This document shows, in pieces, positions 1 through 5,433 of a stretch of DNA of 11,982 nt (its first letter is position 1; each line of letters starts with the position of its first letter). The notes beneath the pieces are model-generated. The model ran no database searches, was not told the origin of the DNA, and was given only the letters and a program-made list of their open reading frames with translations. Source of the stretch: an uncultured Azospirillum sp. (GTDB lineage: Bacteria > Pseudomonadota > Alphaproteobacteria > RF32 > CAG-239); NCBI GenBank assembly GCA_900539605.1, contig UQCS01000042.1:1-11982 (forward strand), written 5' to 3'. Both the position numbers and the translations under genes were made by a program.

Positions 1-1089
1 GCTGTTTTTACCGCTGTTTTTACTTGCCATGCTCAGGCTGCCGATGATATGGACGCCATGCTTTTTGAACCGGCGCCCAAGATTACCGCTGCCAAGAAAA
101 AGCCGAAGGCACCCGCCAAAACGTCGATTGCCCCTTCTGTAGAGGGAGGCGTGATCATGAAGCCGGAAACCATCAGTGACAGCGAATTTGACTTTGTCGA
201 AAAGGCTTTGCCGGACGAAGATGATGCCCAACCGAAAAAAACACCGGCACCACAGACTGTCAAAACAGGCGCAACAAAAGCCAAAACTCAAAAGTCGCTC
301 ACTCAGACAATTAAAGAAACTGCCGGTGAAGACGATGACGAAAGTTCGTCTCCGCTGTCGGGAACCTGGGTTGAAAAGCTGGCCACCACTTCCTTTGCTT
401 CCGACGACACAACCGACGGCCGCAAAGAAGCCGGCAGTATCAATTTGGAAAAAATGGTCAGCAGTTCCAAAAACGGCAACCGCCGCTCAAATGCATCGGT
501 ATTTGACATCTCGGGTCTGATGTTGCGGATGAATTTGCCGCAAGCCGAAGCAACGATGGCCAAACGCGGATTTAAGCGGATTTCGCAAAAATTTGAAATT
601 CCCAACTTTATCAAATGGCGCTATGAAGAACAATGCCGCAACGCCGGCGTGGTCGGATACGAACGGCTGGCCAGCTGTGTGGTCAAGGCCGCCAAAGAAA
701 ACAAACATCAATATGTGGAAAGCGAAAGATTCGTCAAATACGACACTCAGGAAGAAATTTCGATCAACCTGACCAGCAATTTCACAAACAACAAAATTTA
801 CAAAATCGTTTATCAAAGCATGTCCACCCGCACCATGCGCGGTAGCAGTCAAAAGATACAATATCTGCGCGATATCAAAATTTATGATTTTTGGCGCAAA
901 ATCAACCAGAAATACGGTGTCCCAGACAACAAGGAAGATGTTATCTGGGGAATGGGCGGAAACAAGCCCTATATGAAAGCCTCGACTGGTTTTCTGTTGC
1001 TGGAAGATCCGATGCTTAAAGAGCTGGATTTCACACGGATGTCTCGCGAAGACCAAAAATACATGAATACTAACCTGTATAATTTCTAA
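1..1089 (+). CDS. Exported protein of unknown function, 5'-truncated by window edge
   Basis: The frame is open from base 1, and the first in-frame ATG (position 49) is not the real start. The codons before it read AVFTAVFTCHAQA-ADD, the hydrophobic core and AxA-type cleavage site of a signal peptide, so the start lies left of the window. The visible part is 362 residues. After the predicted cleavage (about residue 13) comes a low-complexity stretch rich in Lys, Pro, Thr and acidic residues (to about residue 165), probably a disordered linker. A compact C-terminal domain follows (about 168-362), opening with FDISGLMLRM and EATMAKRGF and containing two cysteines 14 residues apart (C212, C226) that could form a disulfide. 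The opening vaguely recalls the 'G-x-x-x-GM...EA...L...GF' start of small periplasmic domains, but I do not recognise the family. The protein is likely periplasmic or envelope-associated. chpT follows after 10 nt, so the two are probably co-transcribed. Function unknown. Confidence 0.88.
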   Translation, partial: AVFTAVFTCHAQAADDMDAMLFEPAPKITAAKKKPKAPAKTSIAPSVEGGVIMKPETISDSEFDFVEKALPDEDDAQPKKTPAPQTVKTGATKAKTQKSLTQTIKETAGEDDDESSSPLSGTWVEKLATTSFASDDTTDGRKEAGSINLEKMVSSSKNGNRRSNASVFDISGLMLRMNLPQAEATMAKRGFKRISQKFEIPNFIKWRYEEQCRNAGVVGYERLASCVVKAAKENKHQYVESERFVKYDTQEEISINLTSNFTNNKIYKIVYQSMSTRTMRGSSQKIQYLRDIKIYDFWRKINQKYGVPDNKEDVIWGMGGNKPYMKASTGFLLLEDPMLKELDFTRMSREDQKYMNTNLYNF

Positions 1090-1099
1090 GGCGGTTTTG

Positions 1100-1702
1100 A
1101 TGGAAAACAAAATCAACATTTCGCAATTGATCTGCACCCGTATCAGTCATGATCTGATCGGCAATGTCGGCGCCTTTGCCAACGCCGTTGAACTGATGGA
1201 AGATGAAGACGACGAATTTTTGGCAGAAATCAAGTCTACGCTCAAAACCAGTTCTCAGGTATTGACCGCCCGGTTAAAATTTTTCCGTATGGCTTTCGGA
1301 TTGAGCAATGCCAATTTGGAAAACATTGAAACAGTCAAAAAAGTTACCGAAGAATATGTAGCCACTCTCAATCTTCATCATCCGATCGCTACCGAAATCA
1401 AAATTGTCAACAGCCCGTTTAACCGTGCCGTAATGCTGGCTGCTATGTGTGCCGCCGATGTTATTATCCGCGGCGGCAAGGTGCGCGTCGGCAGCACTCG
1501 CAGCGCAATTGTGGTTGCCGCCGAAAGCGACGCCCCGTTGGCTCAGGGGAAAATTGCGGCGATGCAAACTGTTTTGGAGGGCGGAACGCCGGATAATGTT
1601 TCGCAATATGCCCCGCTCTATTGTCTGCAAAAAATTTTGGAAGAAGAAAGCCGAACTCTTACCATTGACGTCTTAAACGGTTTTTCGCTGTTGATCAGTT
1701 AA
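1100..1702 (+). CDS. chpT: Histidine phosphotransferase ChpT
   Basis: The 200-residue product matches the ChpT family. Near the N-terminus it has RISHDLIGNVGAF with the candidate phospho-accepting His17, then ELMEDED and, after a second helix, the conserved RLKFFRMAFG (about 58-67). Together these form the helical-hairpin dimerisation and phosphotransfer domain. The rest (about 75-200) corresponds to the degenerate ATPase-like domain of the family, without nucleotide-binding motifs. In Caulobacter, ChpT passes phosphate from the hybrid kinase CckA to the receivers CtrA and CpdR; the same role here is inferred by homology. I chose ATG 1100 over the in-frame TTG at 1097 because an AAGGCGG ribosome-binding sequence (about 1088-1094) sits just before it. 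The gene begins 10 nt after the upstream exported-protein gene and converges with the clpX block. In Caulobacter CpdR controls ClpXP substrate delivery, so the location near clpPX is functionally suggestive. Confidence 0.87.
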   Translation: MENKINISQLICTRISHDLIGNVGAFANAVELMEDEDDEFLAEIKSTLKTSSQVLTARLKFFRMAFGLSNANLENIETVKKVTEEYVATLNLHHPIATEIKIVNSPFNRAVMLAAMCAADVIIRGGKVRVGSTRSAIVVAAESDAPLAQGKIAAMQTVLEGGTPDNVSQYAPLYCLQKILEEESRTLTIDVLNGFSLLIS

Positions 1703-1787
1703 AAATCACAGTTTTTATCTTCTCTCCAAGAATAAAACCACAAATACAGATATCCTCTACCAAAACCCCACTTTTTAGCTTGACCTG

Positions 1788-1806
1788 CCGCCAAGGGCGG
1801 TATTTT
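1788..1806 (+). terminator. Possible weak terminator downstream of chpT
   Basis: A short hairpin, CCGCC-AAG-GGCGG (1788-1800), is followed by TATTTT. It lies 85 nt after the chpT stop. The stem has only 5 bp with a triloop and a broken T-run, so this is a weak candidate. The stronger hairpin at 1839-1870 could also stop plus-strand transcripts. Confidence 0.3.
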
Positions 1807-1833
1807 GCAATTACGACAAGCCAAGGAATTGTT

Positions 1834-1870
1834 AAAAAAAATAAACCCGTTTTTTGAACCGGGTTTATTT
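1834..1870 (-). terminator. Intrinsic terminator of the clpP-clpX-glutaminase block
   Basis: A perfect 11-bp inverted repeat (arms 1839-1849 and 1860-1870, loop 1850-1859) starts 20 nt past the stop of the minus-strand gene 2477-1890. Read on the minus strand, the second arm runs into an uninterrupted T-tract (complement of the A-run 1834-1840). This is the classical rho-independent layout, and it may act in both directions between the convergent genes. Confidence 0.85.
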
Positions 1871-1889
1871 AAAGGCTTCATGGTCTTGC

Positions 1890-2477
1890 TTATCCGCGGC
1901 CGCGAGATAAAGCGTCCTCCAAAGTCCGGTAATAATTGCGTTGCCACGGTGACGGCCGGCGTACGATTTTCTTACCGGAAAAACGGTCGGACCGCGCGGC
2001 AAAAAACGCTTCATCAGTTGTCAATCCGACCAATTTTTCAATATCGGCCAACAAACGGTCACCTCCCTGACGATAGGCAATTTTTTGCACATTTTCCGTT
2101 CCCAGATTTTTTCCGCCGGCACACATAGCCCGACTCCAGCTATCGATACTGACCGGACCGTCAAACAATGCCGGATCAAAAACCAGCAATTGTTCCCGGC
2201 CGTCGGGGTTTACAACCGGTGTCGCAGCGGCAACATGAAAACCCCAGTTAACATCATGACTGCTGTAGCTGCCGTCATCTTCCAAACAGGAAACCCGGCC
2301 TGTCATCATCTGATTGGCGGCACTCACACGCAAGACCACGGCTTCGTTACCGCGTTGTTCCAGGCGACGGCAAATTTGCCGAGCACGAATAAAGCACCCG
2401 GTATGCGGCATATTGTTATGCAGAGCCGGATCCTGACTCAGCTCACGAAAAAAGCTAACAGCTTCGACTGCACGCAT
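1890..2477 (-). CDS. Protein-glutamine glutaminase-like protein (papain-like deamidase fold)
   Basis: The 195-residue product lacks a signal peptide or membrane segment and is therefore predicted cytoplasmic. Its core resembles protein-glutamine glutaminases, which deamidate Gln side chains in proteins using a Cys-His-Asp triad. GCFIRARQICRRL carries candidate nucleophile Cys28 at the head of a helix, VNWGFHVAA carries His81, and LLVFDPALFDGPVS carries Asp101. The His-Asp gap of 20 residues agrees with my recollection of the Chryseobacterium enzyme, and the block D-P-A-L-F...P-V-S...W is characteristic. The C-terminal 45 residues are basic and look lineage-specific. The ATG follows the clpX TAA with no intervening base (TAAATG), and a GGAG inside the end of clpX serves as ribosome-binding site, so translation is probably coupled. 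Known members are mostly secreted enzymes; a cytosolic one tied to ClpXP is unusual. The target is unknown, and a related transglutaminase-like or regulatory role cannot be excluded. The CDS is near certain; the family call is moderate. Confidence 0.68.
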   Translation of the reverse strand: MRAVEAVSFFRELSQDPALHNNMPHTGCFIRARQICRRLEQRGNEAVVLRVSAANQMMTGRVSCLEDDGSYSSHDVNWGFHVAAATPVVNPDGREQLLVFDPALFDGPVSIDSWSRAMCAGGKNLGTENVQKIAYRQGGDRLLADIEKLVGLTTDEAFFAARSDRFSGKKIVRRPSPWQRNYYRTLEDALSRGRG

Positions 2478-3767
2478 TTACTCGGCTCCGACAACATCTT
2501 GTTTGTTCTCTTTATAAACCAAAATCGGGGTTTTCTGACCGTTAACAACTTCGGCATCAATCACAATTTCCGCAACATCCTTTTTGTCCGGAATATCATA
2601 CATCAATTCCAGCAGCTTTTCTTCCATGATTGCGCGCAATCCCCGGGCCCCGCTCTTGCGTTCGATTGCTTTTTTGGCAATCGCGATCAAGGCATCGTCG
2701 GTAATATTGAGCTTGACATCTTCCATATTGAACAAAGCAACATATTGTTTAACCAAAGCATTTTTCGGTTCAGTCAAAATTTTGACCAGCGCTTTTTCAT
2801 CAAGATCTTCCAGCGAGGCAATGATCGGCAGGCGGCCGATAAATTCGGGAATCAGACCGTATTTAAGCAAGTCTTCGGGCTGAATCTCCTTCATAACCTC
2901 ACCGACCGGTTTTTCCTGTTTGCTGGCGACTTTGGCACCGAAACCGATTGAAGTTTTCTGGCTGCGGTGATTGATAATTTTTTCAATTCCGGCAAAAGCA
3001 CCACCGCAAATAAACAAAATGTTGGTGGTATCTACGTGCAAGAATTCCTGTTGCGGATGCTTGCGGCCGCCTTGAGGCGGCACGTTGGCAATCGTACCCT
3101 CGATGATTTTCAACAAAGCCTGCTGCACGCCTTCGCCCGAAACGTCGCGGGTAATTGAAGGGCCGTCGCCTTTACGGTTGATTTTATCGATCTCATCGAT
3201 ATAAATAATGCCGCGCTGTGCTTTTTCGATATCGTAATCAGCTGCCTGCACCAATTTGAGGACGATATTTTCAACGTCTTCACCGACATAGCCGGCCTCC
3301 GTCAGCGTCGTTGCATCGGAAATAGCAAACGGTACGTCAAGAATTTTGGCAAGCGTTTGCGCCAACAGCGTTTTACCGCTGCCGGTCGGGCCGACCAAAA
3401 TCACATTTGATTTCGAAACTTCGACATCCGTATCGCCTTGTTGGCTGTTCAGACGTTTGTAATGGTTATAAACCGCCACCGACAGCACTTTTTTGGCGTG
3501 TTCCTGTCCGATGACATACTGGTCAAGAAACTCTTTGATTTTCGAGGGGGTGGGCAGTTTTTCCATTGTGTTGCCGGAAGTTTTAGCACCGCCGTTTTCC
3601 TTGTCCAACTCGTTCATTTCGTCATGGACAATACTGATGCATACATCAATACATTCGTCGCAAATATAAACGCCGCGTCCGGCTACCAGCTTTTTAACTT
3701 CCGACTGCGATTTTCCGCAGAAGGAACAGCAGATTTGGTCATCTTTATGTCCGTTATCTTCACTCAT
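2478..3767 (-). CDS. clpX: ATP-dependent protease ATPase subunit ClpX
   Basis: This is the AAA+ unfoldase of ClpXP, which recognises tagged or adaptor-delivered proteins, unfolds them and threads them into ClpP. At 429 residues it has the usual family length. The N-terminal zinc-binding domain has Cys14, Cys17, Cys36 and Cys39. The AAA+ core shows Walker A GPTGSGKT (126-133), pore loop GYVG (159-162), Walker B IIYIDE (187-192), the RKH loop (235-237), an arginine-finger region GRLP (311-314) and sensor-2 GARGLR (373-378). The IGF loop that docks on ClpP is intact (274-276). An AGGG ribosome-binding sequence precedes the ATG. clpP lies 11 nt upstream, so the two genes form one operon. Immediately downstream is a glutaminase-like gene; the lon gene often found next in Proteobacteria is not present here. 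Confidence 0.98.
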   Translation of the reverse strand: MSEDNGHKDDQICCSFCGKSQSEVKKLVAGRGVYICDECIDVCISIVHDEMNELDKENGGAKTSGNTMEKLPTPSKIKEFLDQYVIGQEHAKKVLSVAVYNHYKRLNSQQGDTDVEVSKSNVILVGPTGSGKTLLAQTLAKILDVPFAISDATTLTEAGYVGEDVENIVLKLVQAADYDIEKAQRGIIYIDEIDKINRKGDGPSITRDVSGEGVQQALLKIIEGTIANVPPQGGRKHPQQEFLHVDTTNILFICGGAFAGIEKIINHRSQKTSIGFGAKVASKQEKPVGEVMKEIQPEDLLKYGLIPEFIGRLPIIASLEDLDEKALVKILTEPKNALVKQYVALFNMEDVKLNITDDALIAIAKKAIERKSGARGLRAIMEEKLLELMYDIPDKKDVAEIVIDAEVVNGQKTPILVYKENKQDVVGAE

Positions 3768-3778
3768 TTTTCATTTCC

Positions 3779-4402
3779 CTATTTGCTGATTTCTTTACGG
3801 GAGGTTACAATCTGATCGATCAAACCGAATTTCAAAGCATCTTCCGGGGTCATAAAATTATCGCGGTCCATTGCTTTTTCAATTACCGAAAGTTCTTGTC
3901 CGGTATTTTCGGCATAGATATTATTCAGCCGACGCCGCATATCCAAAATCAGCTTGGCCTGGATTTCGATATCGGTTGCCTGTCCTTTGGCACCACCCGA
4001 GGGTTGATGTATCATGATCTGCGAATTAGGCAGGGCAAAACGTTTGCCTTTGGTACCGCCGGCCAGCAAAAACGATCCCATTGAACAGGCCTGTCCGATA
4101 CACAAGGTATTGACGTCGCAACTGATATAACGCATGGTATCATAAATTGCCATCCCCGAAGTAATGACACCGCCCGGAGAATTGATGTACAGGAAAATGT
4201 CCTTGTCCGGATCTTCGGCTTCCAAAAACAACAACTGCGCGCATACCAGCGAAGCCATATCGTCTTCGACCTGGCCGGTCAGGAACACGATCCGCTCTTT
4301 TAACAGACGTGAGAAAATATCAAACGAACGTTCGCCCTGCGGAGTTTGCTCCACCACCATCGGCACCAGACGGTCATAAATTTCCATAGATTTTTCTGAC
4401 AT
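3779..4402 (-). CDS. clpP: ATP-dependent Clp protease proteolytic subunit ClpP
   Basis: This is the serine peptidase that forms the tetradecameric chamber of ClpXP (and ClpAP where ClpA exists). At 207 residues it is a typical bacterial ClpP including a short propeptide. The triad is complete: Ser107 in GQACSMGSF, His132 in MIHQPSGG and Asp181 in MDRDNFM. The glycine-rich oxyanion region INSPGGV (73-79) is also present. Position 106 is Cys where many ClpPs have Ala, probably a neutral change. The ATG at 4402 is preceded on the minus strand by an AGGG ribosome-binding sequence. The gene is first in the clpP-clpX-glutaminase operon and has a TATAAT box about 40 nt upstream. Confidence 0.98.
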   Translation of the reverse strand: MSEKSMEIYDRLVPMVVEQTPQGERSFDIFSRLLKERIVFLTGQVEDDMASLVCAQLLFLEAEDPDKDIFLYINSPGGVITSGMAIYDTMRYISCDVNTLCIGQACSMGSFLLAGGTKGKRFALPNSQIMIHQPSGGAKGQATDIEIQAKLILDMRRRLNNIYAENTGQELSVIEKAMDRDNFMTPEDALKFGLIDQIVTSRKEISK

Positions 4403-4441
4403 TTGTCATCCCTTCAATAATTGATTTGATTATCTGGCGGC

Positions 4442-4447
4442 ATTATA
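4442..4447 (-). promoter_or_regulatory. Likely -10 element for the clpP operon
   Basis: On the minus strand a perfect TATAAT lies 40 nt before the clpP ATG and just after the cold-shock gene terminator, so it is well placed to drive clpP-clpX. I see no convincing -35 hexamer at 16-18 nt; TTGGCA occurs upstream, but with a 21-nt gap. This is a candidate only. Confidence 0.4.
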
Positions 4448-4481
4448 AGCGGCCAATTATTAATATTTTGCCAACAAAACA

Positions 4482-4511
4482 ATAAAAAGCCCTGCTTAAA
4501 AACGGCAGGGC
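4482..4511 (-). terminator. Intrinsic terminator of the cold-shock gene
   Basis: The arms GCCCTGC (4489-4495) and GCAGGGC (4505-4511) form a GC-rich 7-bp stem, followed on the minus strand by TTTTTATT. It lies about 25 nt after the stop of the cold-shock gene and separates that unit from the clpP operon. Confidence 0.85.
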
Positions 4512-4536
4512 CTGAAAAGTTTTGTCAGACGACAGA

Positions 4537-4740
4537 CTACAGCAGTTTGATATTGCCGGCAACAACCCGGTCTCTTTCCGTCATTGTTTCGTAACTGACT
4601 TTGTCACCTTCGTTAAGAGTTCTCAACCCTGCGCTCTTAACCGCCGAAATATGAACAAATATGTCTTTATCACCTTCGTCCGGGGTAATGAACCCGTAAC
4701 CTTTTCTCTTATTAAACCATTTAACTGTTCCTGCTGCCAT
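4537..4740 (-). CDS. Cold-shock domain protein (CspA family)
   Basis: This is a single cold-shock domain of 67 residues, the normal size for the family. It binds single-stranded nucleic acid and typically acts as an RNA chaperone in the cytoplasm. The opening MAAGTVKWFN, RNP1 KGYGFI (13-18) and RNP2 DIFVHI (26-31) are intact. The frame is open upstream to an ATG at 4776, but I chose 4740 because it gives the canonical N-terminus and has an AAGGA sequence about 8 nt before it. The gene has its own terminator. A weak TTGCTT/TACCGT pair (4835-4807, minus strand, 17-nt gap) would give a 5' leader of roughly 60 nt; this is uncertain. Several paralogues are common per genome, so I give no exact gene symbol. 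Confidence 0.96.
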   Translation of the reverse strand: MAAGTVKWFNKRKGYGFITPDEGDKDIFVHISAVKSAGLRTLNEGDKVSYETMTERDRVVAGNIKLL

Positions 4741-4868
4741 AATCTTAATCCTTTTTACAAACAGGTTAAAACACAAACTGCAGCCCGTTGTCCGGCTGTG
4801 TTGTTCACGGTACTACAAATTTAAACATTAAGCAAGTTATTTTTTCTTTTCCCCTTGTCCGGGCCTTT

Positions 4869-4897
4869 TTGCTGATTATATCGGAAAGTGCTATAGT
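4869..4897 (+). promoter_or_regulatory. Sigma70-type promoter of the small exported protein gene
   Basis: TTGCTG (4869-4874) and TATAGT (4892-4897) are separated by exactly 17 nt. Predicted transcription starts near 4904, giving a leader of about 20 nt that includes the AAGGA ribosome-binding sequence at 4912-4916. This is a good match to the housekeeping consensus. Confidence 0.55.
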
Positions 4898-4924
4898 TTT
4901 AACCTTTAACAAAGGATCCGAATC

Positions 4925-5284
4925 ATGAAAAAAGTATTTTACAGCCTGATGGCATCAATGGTTCTGCCGGCAGCAATCATGGCCGGTGCATCAAATGCCG
5001 AAGCCAAAGACTATGACCAGGATTGGGTCGAAGACAAAATGGAAGACGTTACCGAAGATTACAATGAAGCAATCAAGAAAATCAACGAATCTTCCTTTAC
5101 CGCGGAACAGAAAAACATTCTGACCGCTCAGGCCGCCGCCAACCGCGACCTGATGTCTTCGCAGATTAATGCCGTTTCGCAGCAGATGCGCAAAAACATC
5201 CAGCAACGCGCCAACTTCAGAGACGCCATTAAGGCCAGCCGCGAGAACAAAAAGGCCGTCAAAGAAATTGACGACATTTTGTAA
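4925..5284 (+). CDS. Small exported helical protein of unknown function
   Basis: The 119-residue product starts with a clear Sec signal peptide: MKK, a hydrophobic core to about residue 22, and cleavage after SNAEA (residue 27). The mature part of about 92 residues is highly charged, rich in Lys, Glu, Asp, Gln and Ala, has no Cys, and looks almost entirely alpha-helical. It contains FTAEQKNIL and LTAQAAANRD. These faintly recall the LTxxQ segments of the Spy/CpxP periplasmic chaperones, but the resemblance is too weak to name a family. Start, ribosome-binding sequence (AAGGA, 8-nt spacing), promoter and strong terminator all agree, so the gene is almost certainly real and monocistronic. Its likely location is the periplasm. 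A chaperone-like or envelope-stress role is only a guess. Confidence 0.87.
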   Translation: MKKVFYSLMASMVLPAAIMAGASNAEAKDYDQDWVEDKMEDVTEDYNEAIKKINESSFTAEQKNILTAQAAANRDLMSSQINAVSQQMRKNIQQRANFRDAIKASRENKKAVKEIDDIL

Positions 5285-5311
5285 CGCTATGGTGCGGAAT
5301 TTCAAAAATGC

Positions 5312-5340
5312 AAACCGGAGAATTTTTCTCCGGTTTTTTT
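5312..5340 (+). terminator. Intrinsic terminator of the small exported protein gene
   Basis: A perfect 11-bp stem (5312-5322 with 5326-5336, loop TTT) runs into a T-tract ending at 5340, 28 nt after the stop codon. It is a textbook rho-independent terminator. Confidence 0.94.
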
Positions 5341-5433
5341 GACGGCGTTTTTCCCATTTTTAGTATTCACATTTAGAATAAAATTTGTTAAGTTCAGTTA
5401 GTTTTAAAACCAGTTTTAAAGGAATTAATAAAA

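Noticed and set aside
49..51. ATG as start of the first gene
   Set aside because: The open frame continues upstream and encodes the end of a signal peptide, so the true start is outside the window.
487..1137. Minus-strand open frame of 216 codons opposite the exported protein gene
   Set aside because: It is an antisense shadow; the plus-strand frame has a signal peptide, a ribosome-binding sequence for the next gene and a sensible composition.
2085..2951. Long plus-strand open frame (288 codons) across the glutaminase-like gene and clpX
   Set aside because: It is antisense to clpX and its neighbour, whose motifs are intact; the translation has no recognisable motif and a Gln/Asn/Phe-rich shadow composition.
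4741..4776. N-terminal extension of the cold-shock protein from the ATG at 4776
   Set aside because: The extension (MCFNLFVKRIKI) is not family-like, and a good ribosome-binding sequence lies inside it in front of the canonical MAAGTVKWF start.
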